From Methylococcaceae bacterium UBA4132 (lineage in GTDB: Bacteria > Pseudomonadota > Gammaproteobacteria > Methylococcales > Methylomonadaceae), in contig DFWO01000129.1 of assembly GCA_002380945.1 (NCBI GenBank), forward strand, positions 9,122 to 20,323: a stretch of 11,202 nt of DNA. Direction: 5' to 3'. A program made the translations under genes and the position numbers. Position 1 is the first letter of the stretch, and each line of letters starts with the position of its first letter. Positions 1-6,656 of this stretch are shown piece after piece. A model generated the notes under the pieces. It was given only the letters and a program-made list of their open reading frames with translations, was not told the origin of the DNA and did not search any database.

Positions 1-293
1 CCGATAATAAACACCTCATTCGCCAACTGACAAGCATGAGCTATTGCACTATCCAACTCATTAAAAACCAAACACCCTGTCTGCTGATAATCGGGATTAC
101 TGCTGATAATAAGATTAGTGCGATTAGGTAACGGCTTACCGATAGATTCAAAGGTTTTTCTACCCATCACAATCGGAAAGCCTGTGGTGATAGCTCTAAA
201 TTTTTTTAAGTCGGCAGATAAATGCCAAGGCATCAAGCCTTTATCGCCAATGACACGATTTTCTGCCATAGCGACGATTAATGATATTTTCAT
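1..293 (-). CDS. folA: Dihydrofolate reductase, N-terminal part (cut by window edge)
   Basis: FolA reduces dihydrofolate to tetrahydrofolate with NADPH in the cytoplasm, supplying one-carbon units for thymidylate, purine and methionine synthesis. The frame reads 97 codons from an ATG at 293-291 and leaves the window at position 1, so roughly the last 40 percent of a usual ~160-residue enzyme is missing. Visible family marks are the start MKISLIVAMAENRVIG, the Met20-loop equivalent GLMPWHLSADLKKF with the substrate-binding Asp at residue 28, the NADPH-binding GRKTFESIGKPLPNR at 44-58, and LIISSNP after it. The start lies one base after the vapC stop codon, and no strong Shine-Dalgarno is seen in the end of vapC (only TTGGTTTG nearby), so translation may be coupled to vapC. 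The family call is very secure. Confidence 0.96.
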   Translation of the reverse strand, partial: MKISLIVAMAENRVIGDKGLMPWHLSADLKKFRAITTGFPIVMGRKTFESIGKPLPNRTNLIISSNPDYQQTGCLVFNELDSAIAHACQLANEVFII

Positions 294-294
294 A

Positions 295-711
295 TTAAAC
301 AAACCAATTTTCGAGCCAAATATCAGAAAAGTGTTCAAAATCAGCCGTATTCCGTGTCACTAACGTTAAATGATGGGTTTTAGCAACTGCGGCAATTTGT
401 GCATCTATAAAAGGAGGCGACTTTCCTATGCGTTGCAAACGAGCCGCTTCTTGTCCATGCCATATTGCCGCCTCTTGTGTGTAAGGAAGAATAGGAAACT
501 TGAATAGTACCGACTCAATATAATCAAGAATTTTTAAGCGTTTTTTTGATTCAGGCAATTGATAAGCCCCTTTAACTAATTCATAAATCACAAAACTGGC
601 GATAGCGATTTTTGACTCATGCAACTGTATTTTTTCAATAACGTGTTGTTGGGGAATTTCTTTTAAAGGTTCTGAAATAGTATTTGTATCTAATAAATAG
701 AGCAAACTCAT
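295..711 (-). CDS. vapC: VapC-like PIN-domain toxin (type II toxin-antitoxin ribonuclease)
   Basis: A 138-residue single PIN domain, the usual size for VapC toxins, which are Mg2+-dependent ribonucleases that cut tRNA or rRNA when free of their antitoxin. The four expected acidic residues are visible: Asp8 in LLYLLDTNTIS, Glu44 in VIYELVKG, Asp103 in FIDAQIAAVA, and Asp124 in TRNTADFEHF. The latter motif also carries the conserved Thr-Arg-Asn. The reading frame looks intact and the active site complete, so the protein is predicted to be active. Its ATG overlaps the antitoxin stop as ATGA, typical of translational coupling in vapBC pairs. Its stop is separated from folA by one base. The target RNA cannot be told from sequence. 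Confidence 0.9.
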   Translation of the reverse strand: MSLLYLLDTNTISEPLKEIPQQHVIEKIQLHESKIAIASFVIYELVKGAYQLPESKKRLKILDYIESVLFKFPILPYTQEAAIWHGQEAARLQRIGKSPPFIDAQIAAVAKTHHLTLVTRNTADFEHFSDIWLENWFV

Positions 712-989
712 AATGTGATTTCTCTATCTGTTTCAATAGCTCTGTCCTGTTCAAAAATACGGGTATCAATATCAATAGGGTCAGTTTGATATTTTTTTAA
801 GAAATTGTGCAAAGCTAAACCAGCCGATAGCGCATTACTGTTATTTTCGCTGTTTAATTCAAACGAATCAGTAGATTGCTGTGGTTTAGTTTTTATCAAC
901 AAAGCTAATGTTAATAAAGTTTCTATGGCTTCAGTAGGTAAATAATGAAGCTCATTAACTAATTTAGTTTCAATTTCAACTCTGGTCAT
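708..989 (-). CDS. VapB-like antitoxin partner of the PIN toxin
   Basis: A 93-residue protein starting MTRVEIETKLVNELHYLP. I chose the ATG at 989-987 because it has a GGAAA ribosome-binding site at about 996-1000 and because the longer frame back to 1106 runs through a repeat-like stretch and gives an unlikely N-terminus. The N-terminal helical part (VEIETKLVNELHYLPTEAIETLL) looks like the short helical proteins often paired with PIN toxins rather than an AbrB or ribbon-helix-helix domain that I can name with confidence. The C-terminus (TRIFEQDRAIETDREITL) is of the toxin-wrapping kind seen in VapB proteins, with an aromatic residue followed by Arg that can reach into the PIN active site. It overlaps the toxin start by four bases. 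Autoregulation of the operon is expected for such pairs but is inferred. Confidence 0.75.
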   Translation of the reverse strand: MTRVEIETKLVNELHYLPTEAIETLLTLALLIKTKPQQSTDSFELNSENNSNALSAGLALHNFLKKYQTDPIDIDTRIFEQDRAIETDREITL

Positions 990-1012
990 TTTATATTTCC
1001 GATGAATGGATC

Positions 1013-1027
1013 GTATTGTATTGTATT
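1013..1027. repeat. Three tandem GTATT copies upstream of the antitoxin gene
   Basis: Three perfect head-to-tail copies of the pentamer GTATT lie 24 to 38 bases upstream of the antitoxin start. On the gene strand they read as AATAC repeats. The location fits the antitoxin promoter or operator zone, so the repeat could change promoter spacing by slippage or serve as a binding site. Neither role is shown by the sequence itself. The repeat may also be chance in AT-rich DNA. Confidence 0.5.
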
Positions 1028-1063
1028 GAACAAAGGGCAATGCGTTATTGTAGATTAATAATA

Positions 1064-1097
1064 GCGTAGGCTTTGTGAAGCGTAGCAGAACGCGGGA
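1064..1097. repeat. GCGTAG-type short repeat remnant in the gap between restriction and toxin-antitoxin genes
   Basis: The hexamer GCGTAG occurs twice, at 1064-1069 and 1080-1085, spaced 16 bases apart start to start, followed by CAGAACGCGGGATAATG. The arrangement GCGTAG-N10-GCGTAGC, with an AACGC after it, resembles small dispersed intergenic repeats that I recall from sulfur-oxidising and methanotrophic gammaproteobacteria, here in degenerate form. Only one copy is in the window, so membership of a genome-wide family is an inference. Confidence 0.4.
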
Positions 1098-1148
1098 TAA
1101 TGCCACAGTCGTTATGATAATCCTGCATTCCGTAAAGCTCCATACTGA

Positions 1149-3557
1149 TTAAACACGCAAAAAACCTAATTCAAACACTTGCGGTTGTAGTTTTTCGCTT
1201 AAGGTTTTGTAGGCTATTTCAAACGAGCCGAAATCGACAGGGGCAAAGTCGCCACTTTCGTTGCGTTTTTTCAGAGCATTACGGATTTGATACCAGCCGA
1301 CATCGGGGCGATTTAATTTGAATTCATCGCGGATATTGCGCGGGTCGGTTTGGGAAAAATAGGCTTGCCATAGTTCGCGCCCTGCGTTTAATACCGCTTT
1401 GGCTTCTTTGGAGAGTTTCTTGTTGGCTAAATACTGCACCATAAAATCCGATTCAAAGCGGTCGGGGGCGTTTACTTCGGCTTCTGTGAACGGGATGAAG
1501 TGATTCACAATCGCCCACTTTTTGCCGTTCCATTCTAGGTTGTTCGCGCTGGCGGTTAAGTTACTGCCATTAAATAGCATCCATATTAAGCAATCGTTTT
1601 TAAATTCGTCTGTCAGTTCACCCGTTGGTTGTAAAAATTGGTCTCGGTCATTTAACCACGTTGGTTTGACTAAACGGCGAACTGAAAAAATCACGGCAGC
1701 TTGCCAGAGGTTTTCAGGATTAATAAAAATACCATGACCGCCATTAAAGCCAGATGAAAATAAAGCAGTTCTAGGTGCTTGCTGTATGTCGTTACTGTTG
1801 CACCAAAGATATGCAATGGCGTTGTCAGACCATTTTGTACCTCTTAAGTCTTTCGTTGCAGTGGCTGGAGTTATTGCGTTTTTTAACGGGATAACTTCTA
1901 TTTTGTTGGTTTTTGGTCGTGGAATCCAGTTAGTCAATAGTTGTTCATTTGGCAAATTATAAAAACGTTTTTCACCGATAGCTTGAGCATTTTTATCTAA
2001 AACTTCGGTGGTAATTTCTATAATAGGTTGCTTTTTAGTTGCATTCTGACTTGTTTGCCAGACTAAAAAACCAATGGGAAACTCGCCTTTTAAACCGTCA
2101 AAGGATTTGCTATGCACAACAAAACCACCTAGATATTTTGTGTTCCAAGCAGAGCGGAAAACGTCCATCGTTTGAGCATTGATGTATTTCAATGTACTAA
2201 ACATTGCCAGTGTTGCTGTCGGTATTTCTTGGGCAACACGCACTACAAACTGAGTGAAAAGTTCGTTACTGGCTTTGCCGTAATCAGCCATAGCAGTAGC
2301 GGCGAATTTAGTTTTAGATACGCCTGTTTTGCTTGCAAGAGCTGTTCCACCTGAAACGACATTATCTGAACTTGTCGCCTCCGCATACGGCGGATTAATC
2401 AAAACCAAAATCTTTTTACCTTCCGCAATCGCTTTGCGTAAGCCTTCGGGGACTTTGTTGGTTAAGCTGTAATCAATCTTGCCGTCATCGGTGATGTCAT
2501 CGTTCAAATAATCATATTGAAACCGTTGCGCGGCGACACAGGTTTTAGTGGCTTTCATGACATCAATATCAGCTTGGTCTAGGGTACTCATGTAGATGTT
2601 GCGCGGGTTGGAGTGTTTGACTTCTAAATTACCCACGCCGCAACACATATCCCACACGATGTAATTCTTTTGCCAGTTTTTGCCCAAGGTTTCTGCCAGT
2701 TTGTCATAAGCCTTATCAACCACAGCCAGTGGCGTGTAATACGCGCCTTTAAAACTGCGTTCGTCCAGTGGAATTAAGCTGTCGCGGCGTTCCAGTAAAT
2801 AATCGCGGTATTCGGATTTTGGTGGCTTGTGATAAATCGCCCAAAATTGGCGATAGCCTTCTTTGTTGCTGAGTTCGTAGAGTTTGCCGCCCAAGCTAAA
2901 AACAGGCGCGTTGTTTTTGTGCAGTAATTCAGCGGGTAAGTTTTGATGCGTTGATATTGTGCCATCGTGCATGATGTCAGCAAAAAATAACAGCGCGTAA
3001 TTTTCTTCGCTTACACCGTTGATTTCCCGCCCTATCATGTTCACCCATTTATCAAACACCTGTTTTAAATTGTCTGGCGTGATTTGCGTGCGAAGTATGT
3101 CGCCTGATTTAATCGCGTCTTTAACCGTGCTGATAAATTCGTCTTCGTGGGTGGATATTTTGAACGAGACAAAATGCGTTCCAATGTGTGCGGATACTTC
3201 ATCCAAAGCTTCTTTGGGATATTGACTCGCCGACTTTCCCCATTTCACGGTTTTTTTCGCTAGAAACGGCAACACGTCCGCCGTTTTCATCAGCGCGGCT
3301 TTTTCGGTATCAATCACTGCTAAAAACGGCGGTAGGGTTTCACCTTTATTCAATCCGTCCTGCACATAATGCAGTAGTTGGGTGAACATCGCATAGCTGG
3401 AATGTTTGCCCGTATCTTTGGCTTCAAACCAAATTTCATTGGTGCGTATATCAATCAAGCCTTTGGTATAACTTTTCAATCCCAAGGCTTTGATGTAAAT
3501 ATCTTTAACATCTTCTTCGCTGCGGGCTTGTTTGAGTTTGGTGTAAAGCGTGTTCAT
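1149..3557 (-). CDS. Single-chain type IIG-like restriction endonuclease / adenine-N6 DNA methyltransferase
   Basis: An 802-residue protein that joins a nuclease and a methyltransferase in one chain. Residues 33-48 (GLIDIRTNEIWFEAKD) carry a PD-(D/E)XK-type pattern, with Asp36 and Glu45-X-Lys47 as probable catalytic residues. A helical connector follows. The methyltransferase has motif X (FKGAYYTPLAVVDKAYDKL, about 269-287), the AdoMet-binding motif I (VWDMCCGVGNL, 301-311) and the catalytic motif IV NPPY at 388-391, the gamma-class order for N6-adenine enzymes. The remaining ~300 residues probably hold the target-recognition part, ending FELGFLRV. No separate specificity subunit, methylase or helicase gene is adjacent, consistent with a self-contained MmeI- or Eco57I-like enzyme. 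The alternative is an orphan methyltransferase with an inactive nuclease. The start at 3557 has no strong ribosome-binding site. The reading frame is unbroken, and the recognition site cannot be read from sequence. Confidence 0.88.
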   Translation of the reverse strand: MNTLYTKLKQARSEEDVKDIYIKALGLKSYTKGLIDIRTNEIWFEAKDTGKHSSYAMFTQLLHYVQDGLNKGETLPPFLAVIDTEKAALMKTADVLPFLAKKTVKWGKSASQYPKEALDEVSAHIGTHFVSFKISTHEDEFISTVKDAIKSGDILRTQITPDNLKQVFDKWVNMIGREINGVSEENYALLFFADIMHDGTISTHQNLPAELLHKNNAPVFSLGGKLYELSNKEGYRQFWAIYHKPPKSEYRDYLLERRDSLIPLDERSFKGAYYTPLAVVDKAYDKLAETLGKNWQKNYIVWDMCCGVGNLEVKHSNPRNIYMSTLDQADIDVMKATKTCVAAQRFQYDYLNDDITDDGKIDYSLTNKVPEGLRKAIAEGKKILVLINPPYAEATSSDNVVSGGTALASKTGVSKTKFAATAMADYGKASNELFTQFVVRVAQEIPTATLAMFSTLKYINAQTMDVFRSAWNTKYLGGFVVHSKSFDGLKGEFPIGFLVWQTSQNATKKQPIIEITTEVLDKNAQAIGEKRFYNLPNEQLLTNWIPRPKTNKIEVIPLKNAITPATATKDLRGTKWSDNAIAYLWCNSNDIQQAPRTALFSSGFNGGHGIFINPENLWQAAVIFSVRRLVKPTWLNDRDQFLQPTGELTDEFKNDCLIWMLFNGSNLTASANNLEWNGKKWAIVNHFIPFTEAEVNAPDRFESDFMVQYLANKKLSKEAKAVLNAGRELWQAYFSQTDPRNIRDEFKLNRPDVGWYQIRNALKKRNESGDFAPVDFGSFEIAYKTLSEKLQPQVFELGFLRV

Positions 3558-3618
3558 GTTGTTTTTAGTTGATGGGATGAGAAAAAGTGAGTTGTTACAT
3601 AGGATTGATTTTTGTTAA

Positions 3619-3638
3619 GTTCGCAAGCTCATGCGAAC
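3619..3638. repeat. Perfect 7-bp inverted repeat (hairpin) between restriction gene and trmB
   Basis: GTTCGCA at 3619-3625 and TGCGAAC at 3632-3638 form a perfect stem around the six-base loop AGCTCA. Outer TAAG and CTTA (about 3616 and 3641) extend it imperfectly. It lies between two divergent genes, so it is not a terminator for either. Its compact palindromic shape resembles REP-like dispersed elements, but only one copy is visible here. Confidence 0.5.
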
Positions 3639-3723
3639 CACTTAGCCGACAACTAATAAGCCCTATTTTTATCTATGCCGATTATGTAGCACACTATAAC
3701 CTTTTTTCTTAGGACGATAACGG

Positions 3724-3756
3724 CATGAAAAATAGTTTACTGGTATTTTTTTCATG
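3724..3756. repeat. AT-rich inverted repeat upstream of trmB
   Basis: CATGAAAAA at 3724-3732 is matched by TTTTTCATG at 3748-3756, a perfect 9-bp stem around a 15-base spacer. It sits about 90 bases upstream of trmB and about 170 bases upstream of the restriction gene, in the promoter zone of both divergent genes. It could be an operator. The AT-rich arms make chance occurrence possible. Confidence 0.4.
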
Positions 3757-3782
3757 ATTTTTATGTTTTTCGTGGATGAATG

Positions 3783-3791
3783 TGTAATAAT
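3783..3791 (+). promoter_or_regulatory. Candidate extended -10 element for trmB
   Basis: TGTAATAAT at 3783-3791 has the TGN plus AATAAT layout of an extended -10 box. No good -35 box lies at the usual distance (TATGTT is the nearest fit). If used, it gives a leader of roughly 45-50 bases before the trmB start. The call is weak in DNA this AT-rich. Confidence 0.3.
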
Positions 3792-3845
3792 AGCTAATAA
3801 AAACAATTAGTTAGTTATTTCAATTTATTTATTTTAATATCATTT

Positions 3846-4532
3846 ATGACTGTTTTAGAACCCACTGTTCCATCTCGTATTCGTAGTTTTGTTCGCCGTC
3901 AAGGGCGTATTACTCAAGCGCAACAATATGCTTTAGAGCATCATTGGCAGCGTTATTGTCTTGACCCACAAGTAAATTATGATTTTACTGAGGTTTTTGG
4001 GCGTGACGCGCCGTTAATTATTGAAATTGGTTTTGGTAATGGCGATAGCCTTGCTAATACGGCGGCGGCAAATCCTGATATTGATTATATTGGTATTGAG
4101 GTGCATCGTGCGGGGGTGGGGCATTTGATGATGTTGTTAGATCAGCAAGGTTTAACGAATGTGCGGATTTATTGTCACGATGCCATTGAAATCATTGAGC
4201 AGAAAATACCTGACAATCGATTAACAGGTTTGCATTTGTTTTTTCCAGACCCGTGGCATAAGAAAAAACACCATAAACGCCGTATTGTGCGTCCTAGTTT
4301 TGTGGAATTATTGCTGAAAAAACTAAAAACGGGTGGGTATTTTCATGCTGCAACCGATTGGCAACATTATGCTGAGTCTATGTTGGAGATATTATCAGCA
4401 GGTGGGAGGCTTTATAATACTAGCCAAACAGGTGATTATTGTGAGCGTCCAGATTATCGTCCACTGACTAAATTTGAGCAACGCGGGTTACGTTTGGGTC
4501 ATGGAGTTTGGGATTTAATTTTTAGAAAATAA
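3846..4532 (+). CDS. trmB: tRNA (guanine-46-N7)-methyltransferase
   Basis: TrmB uses S-adenosylmethionine to make 7-methylguanosine at position 46 in the variable loop of tRNAs. The 228-residue length is normal for the family. Visible marks in order are IRSFVRRQGRITQAQ (12-26), the AdoMet-binding loop IIEIGFGNG (58-66), the acidic YIGIEVHRAGVG (81-92), the catalytic FPDPWHKKKHHKRR (133-146), ATDWQHYAESM (169-179) and the C-terminal LTKFEQRGLRLGHGVWDL (207-224). The Asp in FPDPWHKK and the TKFE motif are key for tRNA binding and catalysis in the family. The start is supported by the conserved N-terminus, although the preceding bases give only a poor ribosome-binding site. It stands alone on the plus strand and ends at a shared terminator. 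Confidence 0.97.
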   Translation: MTVLEPTVPSRIRSFVRRQGRITQAQQYALEHHWQRYCLDPQVNYDFTEVFGRDAPLIIEIGFGNGDSLANTAAANPDIDYIGIEVHRAGVGHLMMLLDQQGLTNVRIYCHDAIEIIEQKIPDNRLTGLHLFFPDPWHKKKHHKRRIVRPSFVELLLKKLKTGGYFHAATDWQHYAESMLEILSAGGRLYNTSQTGDYCERPDYRPLTKFEQRGLRLGHGVWDLIFRK

Positions 4533-4544
4533 TAATTTACCGAA

Positions 4545-4575
4545 AACGCCTGTCTCTTTACGAAAGATAGGCGTT
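4545..4575. terminator. Hairpin terminator shared by converging trmB and the dynamin-like gene
   Basis: AACGCCTGTCT (4545-4555) pairs with AGATAGGCGTT (4565-4575) with a single G-T wobble, and the inner loop can tighten further through CTTT/AAAG. It lies in the 52-base gap between two converging genes, where a bidirectional terminator is expected. A short T run (GGCGTTTTC) follows the stem only on the minus strand, so it should work better for the dynamin-like gene. Confidence 0.65.
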
Positions 4576-4584
4576 GGCACTCGC

Positions 4585-6525
4585 TTAGTTATTATCGGGT
4601 GAGTAAGCATCCAATCGCATTCCGCGAATCATCATGTTTAACTCATCTCTTTGACGCTTTAACGGCTCTACTTCTGCTTGCAGATGGGCAATGTTTTCAG
4701 CAACATTGTCGGTTGATTCGTTAATTTTTCTTAACATTTGCAAACGGTGTTCAATTTGCTTTTTGTGATCTTTGATTTGTTGCATTAACGGGGTCAACGC
4801 AGTATCTCTCCACGCACTGGCATCATTATGTGCTTGTTTGATGACATCTCTAGCTTTGGAAATGAGCGTGCTGTACAGGTTATGTATCACGACACTTTGC
4901 TCAGTCATGGCTGTCTTGGTACTAGAGCGAAATATTTCACCTTCTTCAAAAATCATTTCTAATTCGACTTGATAAGCTTTAATAGAAAATAATTTCGGCT
5001 CGATTTTTTCAAAGCCATATTCATCTTTAAATTTTTTATGAATCGCTTTGACTAGACGGCTGGTTTCAGCGGTAATTTCAATGGCGTTTTGCAACAAATC
5101 ACGCAATTCATCAAACAGTTTACGAATGTTTTGTTTCATTCCGTAAGTTGTCATGTTGCTCGCGATTTGACATCTGGCTTTTTCGACGATGCTATCAACT
5201 TTTTCACTGTCGAATGAGTCGATAAGCATTTTTGCTTGGGTAATAAAAACTCGGCGACTGGCTTGAAAGTTTTCAATATTCGCCATGTAGATATTTTGCT
5301 TATCCCGCGTTTCGGCCATCAATTTACCCATCATATCTTGGTTTTGAAAGTCGATTTTTTTGAACTCTTCAAGCTGTTCTAAAGCGTGTGTTAAGGCTTT
5401 GTTAGTGATATGAGAGGACTCATTGAGCAAAAAGCCCATGTCTCGAACGACTGTTCCCATCAATATATTGCGTTTTTGTTTCAAAATATCCGTAGCAAGA
5501 TATTGTTCTAAGGTTGATAAACGGCTTCTTTCAAATAAAACGCTATCCGATTTTACTTTGGCTAATAAAGCTTGCTTGGCGGAGACAGGAAAAATCGCAT
5601 TTTCGTTGATTTTTAAAATAGAGGCTGAGGTTTTGATTTGTGAGCGAATAGATTCGTCATAAGCGGTTGTGCCGCCTAGGTCATCCCACATGGCATCAAT
5701 TTTGTTCATGACAACCGCAAGACCTTGTTTTCTACCACCACGCGCAAGACAAATGTGATTTAGCCATATTTCTAGATCGCTTTTAGTTACGCCTGTATCG
5801 GCAGCGAGAACGAAGATAATCGCTTGTGCGCTAGGTAACATATTTAAGGTCAATTCTGGCTCAGTACCCAGAGCATTTAAACCAGGGGTATCAAGGATGG
5901 ATAAGCCTTCTTTCAATAAAGGGTGCGGGAAACTGATAAGGGCATGTCGCCAGCAGGGTATTTCTACGACGGTCGGATTAACCAAACCTTGTTCTTTTGC
6001 TTCACGCTCATCCCATAAACCCAGCTCATCAGCGACTTCACGCGGTACTTTTTTAACCGCGATCAGTTCTTTAAAGGCTTCCTGCATTTGTCTGGGTGAA
6101 TTGCCATTCAAATCAAAATGCACCCATCGTTCAGGCATTTGTTTAAATTCTGATAGTGTAGTGCTTTCAAGACGGGTTTCAATATTGAGCAGCCGAATAT
6201 AACTGCCACCTACTTCGTCATAAAACAGTTCGGTGGGTGACATGGTGGTACGACCAGGTGACGATGGCAGTAATCTAACACCTGTCTCAGCAAAAAATAG
6301 GGCATTAATTAATTCTGTTTTACCACGCGAGAACTCAGCGACGAACGCTAAGGTAATGCGATCCGATTGTAGATTATTGAGGATATTTAAAAGAGTTGCT
6401 GTGCTATTGGCATCAGTCATATCATAGCGCGTACGCCATTGCTGATACATTTCTATAGACTGCACCAATTTTGCACGCCACAGCGAATACTCGTGCATTT
6501 GATTTTTAAAATCCAGATTGCTCAT
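4585..6525 (-). CDS. Dynamin-like GTPase (bacterial dynamin family protein)
   Basis: A 646-residue protein with an N-terminal GTPase domain and a long helical remainder. The GTPase motifs are in order: P-loop AEFSRGKT (63-70), G2 GRTTMSP (91-97), G3 LDTPG (211-215), G4 NKID (274-277) and G5 SAK (315-317). The usual first Gly of the P-loop is Ala, which I recall as common in this gammaproteobacterial branch. The last part (roughly 570-646) is rich in charged heptads and probably coiled coil. I see no transmembrane segment, so membrane contact would be peripheral. Bacterial dynamin-like proteins bind and remodel membranes, in some cases under phage or antibiotic stress, but the job of this one is unknown. 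A single copy is present rather than the tandem pair seen in some systems. The start is supported by AAAGGC at 6531-6536. It ends at a shared hairpin terminator. Confidence 0.85.
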   Translation of the reverse strand: MSNLDFKNQMHEYSLWRAKLVQSIEMYQQWRTRYDMTDANSTATLLNILNNLQSDRITLAFVAEFSRGKTELINALFFAETGVRLLPSSPGRTTMSPTELFYDEVGGSYIRLLNIETRLESTTLSEFKQMPERWVHFDLNGNSPRQMQEAFKELIAVKKVPREVADELGLWDEREAKEQGLVNPTVVEIPCWRHALISFPHPLLKEGLSILDTPGLNALGTEPELTLNMLPSAQAIIFVLAADTGVTKSDLEIWLNHICLARGGRKQGLAVVMNKIDAMWDDLGGTTAYDESIRSQIKTSASILKINENAIFPVSAKQALLAKVKSDSVLFERSRLSTLEQYLATDILKQKRNILMGTVVRDMGFLLNESSHITNKALTHALEQLEEFKKIDFQNQDMMGKLMAETRDKQNIYMANIENFQASRRVFITQAKMLIDSFDSEKVDSIVEKARCQIASNMTTYGMKQNIRKLFDELRDLLQNAIEITAETSRLVKAIHKKFKDEYGFEKIEPKLFSIKAYQVELEMIFEEGEIFRSSTKTAMTEQSVVIHNLYSTLISKARDVIKQAHNDASAWRDTALTPLMQQIKDHKKQIEHRLQMLRKINESTDNVAENIAHLQAEVEPLKRQRDELNMMIRGMRLDAYSPDNN

Positions 6526-6567
6526 GACCAGCCTTTTTGTACTAACACAATTCTATAAGTGAGTCGA

Positions 6568-6596
6568 AATATCAGATTGAAGGTATTTTTTAACAA
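6568..6596 (-). promoter_or_regulatory. Candidate promoter for the dynamin-like gene
   Basis: On the minus strand TTGTTA (6596-6591) and GATATT (6573-6568) are separated by 17 bases, a fair but not strong sigma70-like pair about 45-70 bases ahead of the start codon. The 131-bp gap to pyrE shows no convincing intrinsic terminator for pyrE, so read-through from pyrE is also possible. Confidence 0.35.
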
Positions 6597-6656
6597 TTGT
6601 AGTCTATATCTTGAGAACTGTTAAATCGTGGTAGTTTTATTTTTCAGTTGAAGCGG

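Noticed and set aside
990..1106. N-terminal extension of the antitoxin reading frame to an ATG at 1106
   Set aside because: It runs through the repeat-like stretch and the GTATT copies, gives an atypical N-terminus, and the internal ATG at 989 has a better ribosome-binding site.
5897..6202. Plus-strand 101-codon open frame inside the dynamin-like gene
   Set aside because: It is the antisense shadow of conserved GTPase coding sequence, with Cys/Ser-rich content and no recognisable domain.
6597..6656. Intrinsic terminator after pyrE
   Set aside because: T-rich stretches are present, but only a four-base stem (TTCA/TGAA) can form, which is too weak.
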